Source: Acidobacteriota bacterium
GTDB taxonomy: Bacteria; Acidobacteriota; Terriglobia; Acidiferrales; UBA7541
NCBI GenBank assembly: GCA_027307115.1
Contig: DAHUXN010000019.1
Span: 1 to 50,736 of the forward strand
Length of the DNA stretch: 50,736 bases
Direction: 5' to 3'
Positions 7,430 through 17,502 of the stretch are shown piece by piece (within the stretch, counting starts at the first letter, position 1; the number at the start of each line of letters is the position of its first letter). The position numbers were made by a program, and so were the translations under genes. Below the pieces are notes generated by a model that did not search any database, had not been told where the DNA came from, and saw only the letters and a program-made list of their open reading frames with translations.

Positions 7430-10393
7430 CTACTGAAGCTTCGCGTATTCGGCGCGAGCTTGCTTCAGAACGGGAATGTCCGGGTCCGCATTCTTCCAGA
7501 ACGCAAGAAAATCCTGATACGCCGTGCGCGCACCGGATTGGTCGCCCTCAAGGACACGCGCACGCGCTAGTCCGAGGCGGGCCAGCGGATACACGACGTC
7601 CAGAGCAAATTCGCCACGATGGTCTAGGATGAATTGAAATTCGGCGGTGGCGCTTTTGCTGTCCTTAGCCCGCAGATTCGCCATACCGAGAACGTAACTG
7701 TATTCGTGTCCCGGAGCCAGCCGATATTGCTCGGCCGGTTTAAGGACCGTCAGAGCCTCTTGCGTTTTGCCGTTGCTGAGTGCTACAAGCGCGCGAATAA
7801 TGGGAAAGTCAATCGCGTTGAGCAGAGTATCTTGCGGATTCTTCTTGGCCAGTTGACTTAGAATCTTTTCGGCCCGCGCGGAGTCCCCTGTAACGGCAAG
7901 GACATCCACGGCGCTAGGCGGCGGATTCTCCGGGTCCAACGAAATTGTCTTTTCGGCGTCGGTGCGGGCTTGCTGCGAATAGCCATACAGCGCTTCCGCA
8001 CCCGCAAGTCCCCCCATGGCCGCCGCTGCCTGACCATTCAGGTGATGTTGAATCGCCTCCGGAATGAATTGCTCGAAGATGGCCTTCGACTTTGCGAATT
8101 GGCCCTGCACCATATCGGCCGTTGCCTCGAGGGGGGCCAGTTGCGCTTCGGCGCCGTTGGATTTAGCCCATTGCACTTGTTCTTGCATCCCTGTGGCGTC
8201 TTGCTGAATAAACGCATTCCTCCACAGCCCCGCATGAAATTCGCCAGCGGATGGCGATTGAGCTATGCCCCTTTGGAAAATGGCTTTTGCTTCGTCAAAC
8301 CGGTCTTGGAACTGATAAATCTGGGCGAGTAAACCGACAGCGATGGCATTACTGGAGCTAATGCGCAGCGCGTCAAGACACTCCTGCGCGGCTTTATCGA
8401 ATTGCCCCATCTGTGTGTACAGATTACCCAGGTTAATCATGGGCACGATATCGCGTGGGTAGGTTTGCCGCCAAAGTTCGTAGGTTTGCTCGGCCTTATT
8501 CAAATCGCCTGTCACGAACTCGTAGTAATGCGAGTCGAGATACAGTTTTTCCGGCTCGCTGGCGCGATCACGCAGCGCAAAGGCCTTCCGCATATTCTCC
8601 ACGGAGAGATCGTTTTCTCCCATATCGCTGTAGACCGTGCCAAGCGTTGCATAAGCCATCGCGAAATTCGGATCCAGCGCAATCGCATGCTCGAGAAGCG
8701 GCACGCACTGGGGAAAATTTCCCATTTTCATATTTTGTATCGCCAGTGAGTACGCTTTCAGCGCCTCAAGTGAACTCGTCGTTGCCATTTCCACGGGCAC
8801 GTTAAATTTCTGAATTGTTGCCAGCGATTCGCCGAGCGACCCGCGCATTTCAGCCGCCAATTTACCTAACGCCGAGAGGACTGCGTCTTTGCCGTTCGCG
8901 TCCGCTTCCACGCGCACCAGCGATGCTCCAGTGTCGCAATTCAAGGCATCGAGCGTGAGGGCATACTGAGTGCCTATGCCCGAAATCGTGCCTTCCAGAA
9001 CGGCCCTGCCGCCCTCGCGCTGGCACACCTGCTGGGCAAGTTCGGGCGTCAGCCGCGTGTTCGCTGGTTGTTCCATCAGGCGAAGCGTTTGCTGGATGGC
9101 GGAGTTCGAGACGATATTCAAATAAGGAGATTCTGCAAGTTTTGCCGCTAGAGCTTCGCGCAAAGAGCCGTCGAAAACGGAATCACCGGTCGTGTTGACG
9201 AAATCAGCGAGAACGATCGGATCCTTTTCCGTCAGCATCGGATGCCGATGAGCGTAAAAATATGCGGCTGTTGCAACAAGTCCAATCAGGATGATCGCAA
9301 CCGCCGAAAACAGCAGCCAACGTTTTTTTGCCACCGCAACAACCGCTCCCGATGGAGCCACCGTTGTCGCGGACGTCGCGGGAACTCCCGTCGCCGGCGT
9401 GAACACCGAACTGACTCGCGTCGCGGTCGAATGCGGAGATGCGCCGGTCGACTCACCGTCAAGAACTGCCGCTCGCGCGGACACTCGCGCTGACGTGCGG
9501 CCCGAATCGGAATCCCGCTTCAGGCGCGCAAGATCCGTGCGCATATCCGAAGCGTGCTGATAGCGGAGATTGCGGTCCTTTTCGATCGCCTTGTCGATAA
9601 TTTCTTCCAGCTTTTCGGGAACTTCGGGGTTCACGCGGCTCGCCGGCAGCGGATCGCGATTCAGAATCGCTTCGTGAATTACACCGGAAGTGTTTCCGGC
9701 AAACGCCTGACGCCCCGTGGCCATTTCGTAAAGCACAAGGCCAAATGAAAAAAGATCTGTCCGCGCATCCAGAACTTCGCCACGGACTTGCTCCGGTGAC
9801 ATATAGGCGACCGTTCCCAGCGCAACGCCCGGGCTGGTCAACAACGCCTCATCGGTATCGGCCGTCGGCGAGCCAGACGTTCCTTCGACCGGAGCGCCAC
9901 TCGCGTCGATCAGTTTTGCCAGGCCAAAATCGAGAATTTTGGCGTGGCCGCGATCGGTGATGAAAATATTCGCGGGCTTGATGTCCCGGTGAACGATGCC
10001 TTTCGCGTGCGCGGCGTCAAGCGCGTCGGCGATTTCGGTGCCCAGATCCAGCACCATATCAGTGGGAAGCGCGCGCCCTCCGATGCGATTGCGCAGCGTA
10101 TGGCCCTCCAGATTCTGCATGACGATGAAAAGCTTTCCATTGTGTTCGCCGATCTCGTGAATTGTGCAGATGTTTGGGTGGTCAAGGGCGGAAGCGGCGC
10201 GAGCCTCGCGTTGAAAACGCTCGAGCGCCTGACGATCCGTGGCCGCATCCTCGGGAAGAAACTTCAGCGCAACGAAGCGCCCAAGCTTGGTGTCTTCGGC
10301 CTTGTACACCACGCCCATCCCGCCCCCGCCGAGCTTTTCGACGATGCGGTAGTGCGAGACGGTCGTACCGATCAGCGAGGCGGATTCGGGCAT
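7430..10393 (-). CDS. Membrane Ser/Thr protein kinase with TPR domain
   Basis: A 987-residue PknB-type kinase. Residues 14-285 form the kinase domain: glycine loop GGGGMG (22-27), ATP lysine VALK (Lys44), catalytic HRDIKPAN (Asp137) and DFG (155-157), all intact, so it should be active. After a Ser/Thr/Ala-rich linker a single transmembrane helix spans about 359-380, then comes an extracytoplasmic region. Residues ~390-520 resemble a TolB-like sensing domain and ~550-985 are tetratricopeptide repeats (for example [20 protein letters not shown]). The kinase half aligns without gaps to the kinase at 41230-44028. Targets are unknown. Confidence 0.93.
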   Translation of the reverse strand: MPESASLIGTTVSHYRIVEKLGGGGMGVVYKAEDTKLGRFVALKFLPEDAATDRQALERFQREARAASALDHPNICTIHEIGEHNGKLFIVMQNLEGHTLRNRIGGRALPTDMVLDLGTEIADALDAAHAKGIVHRDIKPANIFITDRGHAKILDFGLAKLIDASGAPVEGTSGSPTADTDEALLTSPGVALGTVAYMSPEQVRGEVLDARTDLFSFGLVLYEMATGRQAFAGNTSGVIHEAILNRDPLPASRVNPEVPEKLEEIIDKAIEKDRNLRYQHASDMRTDLARLKRDSDSGRTSARVSARAAVLDGESTGASPHSTATRVSSVFTPATGVPATSATTVAPSGAVVAVAKKRWLLFSAVAIILIGLVATAAYFYAHRHPMLTEKDPIVLADFVNTTGDSVFDGSLREALAAKLAESPYLNIVSNSAIQQTLRLMEQPANTRLTPELAQQVCQREGGRAVLEGTISGIGTQYALTLDALNCDTGASLVRVEADANGKDAVLSALGKLAAEMRGSLGESLATIQKFNVPVEMATTSSLEALKAYSLAIQNMKMGNFPQCVPLLEHAIALDPNFAMAYATLGTVYSDMGENDLSVENMRKAFALRDRASEPEKLYLDSHYYEFVTGDLNKAEQTYELWRQTYPRDIVPMINLGNLYTQMGQFDKAAQECLDALRISSSNAIAVGLLAQIYQFQDRFDEAKAIFQRGIAQSPSAGEFHAGLWRNAFIQQDATGMQEQVQWAKSNGAEAQLAPLEATADMVQGQFAKSKAIFEQFIPEAIQHHLNGQAAAAMGGLAGAEALYGYSQQARTDAEKTISLDPENPPPSAVDVLAVTGDSARAEKILSQLAKKNPQDTLLNAIDFPIIRALVALSNGKTQEALTVLKPAEQYRLAPGHEYSYVLGMANLRAKDSKSATAEFQFILDHRGEFALDVVYPLARLGLARARVLEGDQSGARTAYQDFLAFWKNADPDIPVLKQARAEYAKLQ

Positions 10394-10542
10394 CGCGGAA
10401 TCTTAGGTTGCGCAGACACGCAAGTCAACGCGTAGGCGAGTGTGGCCAGGCATGACCGGAGATTCCCATTCCGGTGGCTTTCTCAGCACGCGGAGGCTCC
10501 GGAAGAGGCTCCAATTGTCGAGGGCGTTCAACACAGCGGAGC

Positions 10543-11139
10543 CTATTTCTTTCGCGTGTAATCCGTCTCTTGGAACGCCGATTCTTTGCCATCCGCTCCA
10601 GTCGTTGACAACACGACGGTGAACTCATCGTCATTGACTTGGCGAAGTTGCGCGTGCAGCGCCATCTTGCTGGCCCCACCAGTTTCCGTGTCTCCAACAA
10701 AGTCAATCGTCTTCCCGTCGTCGCTGCTCGTGCCTTTCATCATTGTCATGCCGGTCGACATCGTGTACATGCGGACCATTTCGTATTGCTTCGTGGCGTT
10801 GTTGTAGCCGTAAAGACGCAAGCCCTCAACGGGCCGGCCAAAAACCGTGTCCGTGCTCTCTTCCATAATGAATCTGCCGCCGAGCACCACGGAAATTTTG
10901 GCTGTGCCTGACGACGGAGCAGCAGCCGCGCCTGTTTGTCCGACGAACTTTATGACTCTGGTATAGTCGCCGGCCAGCTTTGCGAGTGACGCATGAGGCG
11001 CACCAGGCTTCGTGGAATCGGCCTTGGCGGGCGCGGCGTTCTGGCTCTGCCCCGCCTTACCCTTTGAAATTGCAGATCCCGGAATCAGCAAAATCGCGCC
11101 AAGCGCCATCACAAGAGGCCACCGTTTCTGCTCAATCAT
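10543..11139 (-). CDS. DUF1579 family secreted protein
   Basis: A 198-residue exported protein. The ATG at 11139 has GGAGG 7 bases upstream; the longer open frame to 11220 has no ribosome site. A signal peptide is seen at residues 1-25 (hydrophobic VMALGAILLIPGSAIS). The mature part matches the DUF1579 pattern: LAGDYTRVIKF, LGGRFIMEES, GLRLYGYNNATKQYEMVRMYT and DGKTIDFVGDTE. DUF1579 folds as a lipocalin-like beta-barrel of unknown role. It lies upstream of the kinase gene on the same strand, 149 bases apart, so a shared transcript is possible but uncertain. Confidence 0.8.
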   Translation of the reverse strand: MIEQKRWPLVMALGAILLIPGSAISKGKAGQSQNAAPAKADSTKPGAPHASLAKLAGDYTRVIKFVGQTGAAAAPSSGTAKISVVLGGRFIMEESTDTVFGRPVEGLRLYGYNNATKQYEMVRMYTMSTGMTMMKGTSSDDGKTIDFVGDTETGGASKMALHAQLRQVNDDEFTVVLSTTGADGKESAFQETDYTRKK

Positions 11140-11391
11140 CTCGATTCCTCCATAACGAAAATTCGCTTCGCGCCTATTTTGCACCCGGATCACAACATTG
11201 CCACCGAAATTGTGCGCCACCGCACAGGCGGGGCGCCCTGGCGGCGTGCGTTCATCGCACGAAAGGCCGTGTATCGCTTCGCTGAGAAGCGAAGCAGCAG
11301 GCCGGTCGTGGGTAGTGATTGTGCAGAGGCCATACGTCGGTTAACATCCTGCTGGATACACTCGGTTTCTACTCAGTCGAGGAGGTCAGCC

Positions 11392-12402
11392 ATGAAGGCA
11401 GTCTGTATTCGGGAACCTAACGGAGATCTCCAGATCGAGAACCGACCGCGTCCCTCACCAAGAGCGGGGGAATTGTTGATCCGTGTCCGTGCTTGCGGAA
11501 TCTGCCACGGCGACTTGATGGTGCAACAAGGTGCGTTCCCGTTCGTTCAGTATCCAATTGTGCCTGGACACGAAATCGCGGGATCTGTGGAAGAAATCGG
11601 TTCCGGAGTGACAGGCTTCAAATTGGGCGACCGTGTGGGCTTATCCGTGTTGTTTTCCTGCTGTCAGTCTTGCCCGCAATGCAAGCAAGGCGCAGAAAAC
11701 TTGTGTCCGAATTGGGTCTGGACCGGGATGATGGTTAATGGCGGCTACGCCGAATTTGTAATCGCCAAGGCATCGTATGTGACTTCGCTTCCTCCTCAGT
11801 TGGAGTATGCAGAGGCAGCACCTTTGATGTGCGCAGGGCTCACCGTATACAGCGGCCTGAAGCATTCCGGATATCGAAAAGGAGATAGGGTTGCTGTAAT
11901 TGCTTTAGGAGGACTTGGGCACCTTGGAGTTCTTTATGCCCGTGCTATGGGCGCACGTGTTGCTGTACTTTCTTCAACGGCGGAAAAAGAGCAGGAAGCA
12001 TGCCGACTTGGTGCCGAGCTTTTCATCAATTTGAAAACGGGTGACGCTGTCCGCGCGCTGCAAGAATGGGATGGGGGAGCGAACGTCATTTTGGCAACAG
12101 CTCCGAATGTGGAATCGGTGAGCGATACATTTCCGGGGCTTGCAGCGGATGGAACGACCGTTGTTTTGGGCGTCGGCGTGGGTCGAATACAAATCGATCC
12201 CGTGACCATGGTTATGGGGCGTCGTCACATCTCGGGGTCACCAGCAGGATCTCGTCAGGAGTTGAAGGAAACGATTCGATTTGCTGCGGAACACGATATT
12301 CGTCCTCACATCAAAACTTTTCCCTTATCCCGGGCTGCGGAAGCATTTGAGGCGGTCCGCAACAAGCAACTTCCCTGCAGGGTCGTGCTTGTAAACGACT
12401 AA
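11392..12402 (+). CDS. Zinc-dependent alcohol dehydrogenase (MDR family)
   Basis: A 336-residue medium-chain dehydrogenase oxidising an alcohol (or reducing an aldehyde) with NAD(P). The start at 11392 has GAGGAGG 6 bases upstream; the frame stays open further upstream without a ribosome site. Catalytic zinc ligands are Cys38 (ACGICHGD), His60-Glu61 (PGHE) and Cys147 (PLMCAGLT). The structural zinc site is CX2CX2CX7C at 91-105. The Rossmann glycine motif GGLGHLG is at 173-179. It resembles AdhP-like or cinnamyl-type alcohol dehydrogenases. It is divergent from the DUF1579 gene, and the molybdoenzyme genes start 335 bases downstream. Confidence 0.9.
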   Translation: MKAVCIREPNGDLQIENRPRPSPRAGELLIRVRACGICHGDLMVQQGAFPFVQYPIVPGHEIAGSVEEIGSGVTGFKLGDRVGLSVLFSCCQSCPQCKQGAENLCPNWVWTGMMVNGGYAEFVIAKASYVTSLPPQLEYAEAAPLMCAGLTVYSGLKHSGYRKGDRVAVIALGGLGHLGVLYARAMGARVAVLSSTAEKEQEACRLGAELFINLKTGDAVRALQEWDGGANVILATAPNVESVSDTFPGLAADGTTVVLGVGVGRIQIDPVTMVMGRRHISGSPAGSRQELKETIRFAAEHDIRPHIKTFPLSRAAEAFEAVRNKQLPCRVVLVND

Positions 12403-12737
12403 ACAAGCACCAGAGACCGCCTTGTTGTTTTCTCGATTGCTCGTTCGAAGTTGCTTGGTGCGCCTCCCGTAGGTTGTGACTGGATCACGGCGTACTAAAA
12501 AATAATCGAATTGGACCATTAACGCGACTCCCGGAAACCGAACCCCTACGCGGCCGACTAAGCCTTTGACTTTCGCGGCACGCTGAAACTATCATAGCCG
12601 CGACGTTCTGAGGGAACCCGCCGTGATTCAGGCCGTGATTCAAGGAATGAGTCGAACGAGTCCTGAGATTCGATCCGCGCAGCATTCCTACCGAAACGCT
12701 ATTCCTGTTTTGATTTTTGACCGCAGGGGGTGCATTG
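12403..12737. other. Intergenic region before the molybdoenzyme operon
   Basis: I see no gene. The only structure noted is a short imperfect direct repeat, CCGTGATTCAGG then CCGTGATTCAAGG, around 12621-12645, which may mark the promoter region of the downstream operon. No clear -35/-10 pair was identified. Confidence 0.4.
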
Positions 12738-13454
12738 ATGTCGCCGCATGAAGATAAGCCGCGCCCGGACGGCACGGAAAAGCCCGACGAGAAGCGCGAA
12801 AAAAACGCCCAGGAAAAGAAACTGCGAGATTTGTCACGGCGCAGCTTCATCAAAGGCGCTGGAATCGCCAGCGTGGCGGCCTCTGCCGGAGCGCTTCTAG
12901 CCGATCGCGTGCTCGAAGCTGCGCCGCGGCCGCAAAGCGGCGGCATGGCCGGAGGCGTAGTTGGTCCCGGCGAAGTCCCGATAACTCTGAAAATCAATGG
13001 GCAGATTCGAAAGTTGAATCTCGAGCCGCGCGTGATGCTCCTCGACGCGCTGCGAAATCATCTGGACCTGACGGGCGCGAAGAAAGTCTGCGACCGCGCA
13101 ACGTGCGGCGCTTGCACCGTCCATTTGGACGGACGCGCCGTCTATTCCTGCACCACTCTGGCAATCGATGCGCAGGGACACGACATCACCACCATCGAGG
13201 GCCTTGAACCTAAGGAAGGCCTGCATCCCATGTCCCAGGCATTTTGGAACAACGACGCGCAACAGTGCGGTTTCTGCACGCCTGGATTCGTGATGGCGTG
13301 CACGGCGTATGTCGAACACGAACCGAATCCGACCTACGAAGGATTGCAGAAATCGCTGGGCGGCAATTTGTGCCGCTGCGGAACCTACATGGGAATTCGA
13401 GAAGCCGTATTGGAAGCCGCGAAAACGATGAAGACCAAAGGAGGGCGAGCCTAA
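12738..13454 (+). CDS. Aldehyde oxidase/xanthine dehydrogenase-type [2Fe-2S] subunit, Tat-exported
   Basis: The small iron-sulfur subunit of a three-subunit molybdenum hydroxylase, passing electrons from the molybdenum site to FAD. The protein is 238 residues from the ATG at 12738 (CAGGGGG upstream). A charged N-terminus leads into a twin-arginine signal, SRRSFIKGAG, followed by a hydrophobic stretch, so the complex should be folded and exported. The plant-type cluster is CDRATCGACTVHLDG...C and the second cluster is CGFCTPG...GNLCRCGTY. The gene order, PaoA-like then the large subunit then the FAD subunit, resembles paoABC with the B and C genes exchanged. The stop overlaps the next start (TAATG). 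Confidence 0.93.
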   Translation: MSPHEDKPRPDGTEKPDEKREKNAQEKKLRDLSRRSFIKGAGIASVAASAGALLADRVLEAAPRPQSGGMAGGVVGPGEVPITLKINGQIRKLNLEPRVMLLDALRNHLDLTGAKKVCDRATCGACTVHLDGRAVYSCTTLAIDAQGHDITTIEGLEPKEGLHPMSQAFWNNDAQQCGFCTPGFVMACTAYVEHEPNPTYEGLQKSLGGNLCRCGTYMGIREAVLEAAKTMKTKGGRA

Positions 13455-15610
13455 TGGCTGACTATCATTGGCCTCCCGCGAATCGTCGCGCATTAATTGG
13501 CAAGCGAGAAAAAAGAATTGACGGCCCGGTGAAATCCTCGGGCCGCGCGAAATATTCCTACGATATTAATCGCCCGGGAATGCTGTGGGGCAAGATGGCC
13601 ACGTCTCCTTATGCCCACGCGAAGGTCACGAGGATCGACACCAGCGCAGCGGAAGCGATGCCCGGCGTTAAAGGAGTGGTGACGATTGTGCCCGAAGGCC
13701 AGGAAGTGTTGTGGGCCGGGCAGGAAATTGTGGCCATTGCGGCGGACTCCGAAGAGCGCGCCGAAGCAGCCGCGGATGCGATCAAGATTGACTATGAACC
13801 GCTGCCGTACCTGGTTACCGATGCCGACCCGGAACACGCGGGCGCTGAGCATTCGAAGCAGCTCGAAGCGCGCGTGACCGGCAATCCGGATCAGGGTTTC
13901 CAGCAGGCTGAAGTCATCAGCGAGGGACATTACGGCCTTCCCGTGATCACTCATTGCTGCCTCGAAACCCATGGCCAGGTGACCGAATGGAATGGCGACG
14001 ATTTGACGGTGTGGTCTACAACGCAGAACGTAAGCGGAATGGCCGGCGAATACGTCGACGGACTTAAGCAGCAAGGGATCACAGTCGCCGCGAACAATGT
14101 CCACGTGATTTCGCATTACATGGGCGGCGGATTTGGCAGCAAGTTTGCCGCGGATACATGGGGAATTGCCTGCGCGCAACTCTCGAAGAAAACCGGGCGG
14201 CCCGTGAAGATGATGCTCGAGCGCGATCATGAGCTGATGGTCGCGGGCGCCAGGCCCTCGATGCACGCGCATGTGAAGGTCGGCGCGAAGCGCGACGGCA
14301 CTCTGGTCGCGTGGGACTCTGAGTCGTGGGGCACCGGCGGCCCAAGCGACGCGGGCGCTCCGAGGCTTCCTTACATTTTCGAAGTTCCCAATGTTCGCGC
14401 CAGGCACACAGCGATCCTCACCAACATCGGCCCGGCGCGCGCGTGGCGTGCGCCAAACCATCCGCAAATGGCCTTGATTTCCAACGCGGCCATGGAAGAT
14501 CTCGCGGCGAAGCTCAACATGGATCCCGTCGATTTCATGTTGAAGAATATGAATTTGGTGACGGCTCCCGACCGCGCCAAGACCTATCAAGAAGAATTCG
14601 CGAAAGCTTCAGAACTGATGGACTGGAAGAGCAAATGGCATCCGCGCGGAAAAAGCGGCGCGGGTCCGCTGAAACGCGGACTCGGCGTTTCGCTGCATAC
14701 ATGGGGCGGGCGCGGAAATCTGAGCAATTGTTTGGTAACGATTCATCCGGATGGCTCCGTCGAGACTTCGCTCGGCAGCCAGGATCTCGGCACCGGCACG
14801 CGCACCGTTATCGCCATCGTCACCGCGGAAACGCTAGGGCTGCCGCTCGAAGCCGTGAAAGTAAATATCGGCGAGAACAAATACCCTCCGGCCGGCGCAT
14901 CCGGCGGCTCCACAACCGTCAGCGGAGTCAGCACTTCCACTCGCCGTGCCGCCACGGAAGCCCTGAACTCGCTGCTCGCTAAAGTGGCTCCGTCGCTCGG
15001 CGCGACGCCTGATCAGCTCGAAGCCTGGGGTGGAAAAATTCAAGTGAAAGGCAATGCCGCGAAATCCATTTCGTGGAAGCAAGCCTGCGCGAAAATGGGC
15101 GCATCGTCCATTTCCGGCACGGGCAAAACGTCCAACGATTTAATGTCCAGCGGCGTCGGCGGCGTGCAGATGAGCGAAGTCGAAGTCGACACCGAAACGG
15201 GCATCGTGAAAATCATCAAGCACGTTTCCGTGCAGGATTGCGGTTTGGTCATCGACGTCAGGACCGCCGAAAGCCAGGTTTACGGCGCGGCCATCATGGG
15301 CATCACCTATGCGCTCTTTGAGGAAAAAATAATGGATCAAGTGACGGGCCGCTGCCTGAATCCCAATATGGAGTTTTACAAACTGGCGAGCATCGCCGAC
15401 ATCGGCGAAATTGTGGTCCACATGATGACCGGGCCGGGTTATGACGAGCGCGGCACGATCGGACTCGGCGAGCCGCCCGTGATTTCGCCCGGCGCGGCAA
15501 TATCGAACGCCGTGGCAAACGCCATCGGCGTGCGTGTCCCGGAACTGCCGCTGACGCCCGACCGCGTGCTCGCCGCCCTCGGCACACTCGAAAAAGGAGG
15601 CGTAGCCTAA
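13454..15610 (+). CDS. Molybdenum-cofactor subunit of xanthine dehydrogenase/aldehyde oxidase-type enzyme
   Basis: The 718-residue catalytic subunit, binding the molybdenum cofactor and oxidising an aldehyde or N-heterocycle. The start at 13454 overlaps the upstream stop and is preceded by AAAGGAGGG. Family motifs are the MGGGFGSKF loop, RAWRAPNHPQ, SLGSQDLGTGTRT and the catalytic-glutamate segment GLGEPPVISPGAA near the C-terminus. It is closest in layout to the YagR/PaoC group and not to CoxL (no VAYRCSFR loop seen). It has no signal of its own and would travel with the Tat-tagged iron-sulfur subunit. Substrate is not readable from sequence, though a broad aldehyde role is plausible next to an alcohol dehydrogenase. 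Confidence 0.92.
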   Translation: MADYHWPPANRRALIGKREKRIDGPVKSSGRAKYSYDINRPGMLWGKMATSPYAHAKVTRIDTSAAEAMPGVKGVVTIVPEGQEVLWAGQEIVAIAADSEERAEAAADAIKIDYEPLPYLVTDADPEHAGAEHSKQLEARVTGNPDQGFQQAEVISEGHYGLPVITHCCLETHGQVTEWNGDDLTVWSTTQNVSGMAGEYVDGLKQQGITVAANNVHVISHYMGGGFGSKFAADTWGIACAQLSKKTGRPVKMMLERDHELMVAGARPSMHAHVKVGAKRDGTLVAWDSESWGTGGPSDAGAPRLPYIFEVPNVRARHTAILTNIGPARAWRAPNHPQMALISNAAMEDLAAKLNMDPVDFMLKNMNLVTAPDRAKTYQEEFAKASELMDWKSKWHPRGKSGAGPLKRGLGVSLHTWGGRGNLSNCLVTIHPDGSVETSLGSQDLGTGTRTVIAIVTAETLGLPLEAVKVNIGENKYPPAGASGGSTTVSGVSTSTRRAATEALNSLLAKVAPSLGATPDQLEAWGGKIQVKGNAAKSISWKQACAKMGASSISGTGKTSNDLMSSGVGGVQMSEVEVDTETGIVKIIKHVSVQDCGLVIDVRTAESQVYGAAIMGITYALFEEKIMDQVTGRCLNPNMEFYKLASIADIGEIVVHMMTGPGYDERGTIGLGEPPVISPGAAISNAVANAIGVRVPELPLTPDRVLAALGTLEKGGVA

Positions 15611-16602
15611 TGGACGCATTCGAGTACGCAAAACCATCCAGCTTGAAGGAAGCCCTCGGACTCCTCGGTTCCGATTGGGACGATGCTTCGGTTTTTGCCG
15701 GCGGCACGGATTTGATTTCGCTCCTTAAGGACGACGTCGTAGACACCAAGCGCCTCGTCAACATCAAGGGCATCGCGGGCCTCAATCGCGTTCACGAATC
15801 CGCCGAGGGCGTGCACATCGGCGCTGCGGTCACCGTGGAAGAGTTATTTTCCAACCGGATGATTCGCGAGCAATTTCCTGCCATCATCGACGCGGCCGAA
15901 GGCATTCGCAGCCCGCAGCTTCACAATATGAGCACCGTCGGCGGCTGGCTTTGCCAGAGGCCGCGCTGCTGGTATTACCGCAACGGATTCGGCTTGCTCG
16001 CTCTCGATAAAGACGGCCAATCACTGGTCACGCAAGGAGACAATCGCTATCACGCCATTTTCGGCAATTCCGGCCCGGCGAAATTCATCAGCCCGTCGAG
16101 TTTCGGTCCGGTGCTGATTGCGCTTGGCGGCGAGATGCGCATTGAAGGGCCAAAGGGCGCGCGCGACGTTGCCGCCGCGGATTTTTTCGTGATTCCGCAA
16201 AAGCAGGGCGAACGCGAGCATGCCCTCGCTCCCAATGAAATCGTGACGGAGATTACGATTCCCGCAGCGTCGCGCGGCATGCGCAACGCGCTGTACGAAG
16301 TGCGGCCAAAGGAAGGCCTCGACTGGCCGCTCACGACGGCGGCTGTTGCATTGCGGATGCGCGGCGACACAGTCGAGCGCGCGCGGATCGTTCTCGGCCA
16401 CGTTGCGCCAAAACCGTGGCCCGCCGAAGACGCGGCCAAATGGCTCGTGGGCAAAACAATCAACGAGGAAAACGCCGCGAAGGCCGGCGACGCCGCCGTG
16501 CAGGGCGCGACGCCGCTCAGCCGCAACGGATACAAAGTGCAGCTCGCGCGCGTCTCCGTAAAGCGCGCGCTGCTCGCTGCGGTAGGCGAACGTCGCGTGT
16601 AG
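15610..16602 (+). CDS. FAD-binding subunit of the molybdoenzyme (YagS/PaoB-like)
   Basis: A 330-residue FAD subunit that hands electrons from the iron-sulfur subunit to an acceptor. It overlaps the upstream stop as TAATG, with AAAGGAGG before it, so the three genes are translationally coupled. FAD-binding segments AGGTDLISLLKDD and NMSTVGGWL are present. A CQRPRC pair, typical of the PaoB group that carries an extra [4Fe-4S] cluster, is present (15952-15969). However, the loop that follows is short and has no further cysteines before GDNRYHAIFG, so the extra cluster may be missing or altered. Confidence 0.9.
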   Translation: MDAFEYAKPSSLKEALGLLGSDWDDASVFAGGTDLISLLKDDVVDTKRLVNIKGIAGLNRVHESAEGVHIGAAVTVEELFSNRMIREQFPAIIDAAEGIRSPQLHNMSTVGGWLCQRPRCWYYRNGFGLLALDKDGQSLVTQGDNRYHAIFGNSGPAKFISPSSFGPVLIALGGEMRIEGPKGARDVAAADFFVIPQKQGEREHALAPNEIVTEITIPAASRGMRNALYEVRPKEGLDWPLTTAAVALRMRGDTVERARIVLGHVAPKPWPAEDAAKWLVGKTINEENAAKAGDAAVQGATPLSRNGYKVQLARVSVKRALLAAVGERRV

Positions 16603-16697
16603 CGCAGACCCTCGTTTCGCGGAAGGCCTGCGGCTTTTTGCTGCTGCTGTTTTCGTTTTTCGAGTTTCGATTTTCGAGTTTCAAGGAGTCGATCGCC

Positions 16698-16928
16698 ATG
16701 TTGAAATCTTCCGCAGCACCGAGCCTCAACGTGCTCATCTCCACCGGCGAAATTTGCCGCTCCGTGCGCTCAAAGAAATTGTTCTATCAGCATGAGGAAG
16801 AAGAATCCGACGCGCGCAACGCGGGGCCCTTCTGGTGCTCGCGCACGCAATCAACGGTCGGCCCCGACGGCAAGCTCGTCGGCCTCGACGAATGCCGCGC
16901 CTCTCGCGGCTGCTGCCAAACCGCCTAG
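16698..16928 (+). CDS. Small cysteine-containing hypothetical protein
   Basis: A 76-residue product that I do not recognise. The ATG at 16698 follows CAAGGAG at good spacing. It contains five cysteines (GEIC, FWC, DEC and GCC) and the string GPFWCSRTQSTVGPDGKLVG. It lies 95 bases after the molybdoenzyme operon on the same strand and could be co-transcribed. The cysteines could bind a metal, but nothing in the sequence proves it. Confidence 0.5.
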   Translation: MLKSSAAPSLNVLISTGEICRSVRSKKLFYQHEEEESDARNAGPFWCSRTQSTVGPDGKLVGLDECRASRGCCQTA

Positions 16929-17502
16929 CCTCCTCGCCTTCGCACGTGCCTTTGTAGCGCAGAGTTTCGTCTTGGGAAATTCTGCGGCTTCTAGTCTCTT
17001 TTCATAAGCTGCACCCGCGTGTGGCCCCGGCTCCGAGGGGTTGATTTTCTCGTCTTGCTCCTTGCGCCGCGCTTTGCTTTTCCGGGTGCTCTGTCTTTGT
17101 AGCGGCGGCCTTCAGGCCGGCAGCCTCGCCTTGAATGTCCGGCAATTCCAAGAACGCGAAAAATTGGCGATTAGAAACGGGGTCAGGTGTTTGTTTTGTG
17201 CAGGTTAGCTCGGTGTCTAATTCCGGACACTGGCGATTAGAAACTGGCGAGATTTGGGGCCGGGATGTGGCGGCTTTGGGGCCGCTGTGCCTGACTCGTG
17301 TCGCCGCTTGCGTCATCGTCCGCGTCATCGAATTTTCGCTCTCCACGACGCTAGCACGATGCGCGCCGCAGCGATAGATGTGCCGACTGTGGAAAACAGT
17401 GACGAGTGACGATTGACGAATGGCTAGCGAGGGGGCGACTACTCCGTACGGATGAGGCGCGCGATAAGAACCTGCCTGAAGTATTCCGACCTGCGGTGCA
17501 GC
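16929..17502. other. Gene-poor left border of the accessory island
   Basis: No convincing gene. TGGCGATTAGAAAC occurs twice, at 17165-17178 and 17231-17244, separated by sequence with GGGGTCAGGTGTTTGTTTTG and a GTGTC/GGACAC inverted pair around 17212-17230. This looks like a decayed mobile or transposase-associated element. The open frame at 17135-17377 only translates the repeat (WRLETG twice). Confidence 0.5.
17165..17244 (+). repeat. 14-base direct repeat pair, left of the island
   Basis: TGGCGATTAGAAAC occurs at 17165-17178 and again, identical, at 17231-17244 (66-base spacing). On the opposite strand it reads GTTTCTAATCGCCA, sharing TTCTAATCG with the repeat pair at 20122-20202 on the other side of the island. 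Confidence 0.6.

Noticed and set aside
17135-17377. Open frame with WRLETG twice
   Set aside because: It follows the direct repeat at 17165 and 17231 and has no ribosome site.
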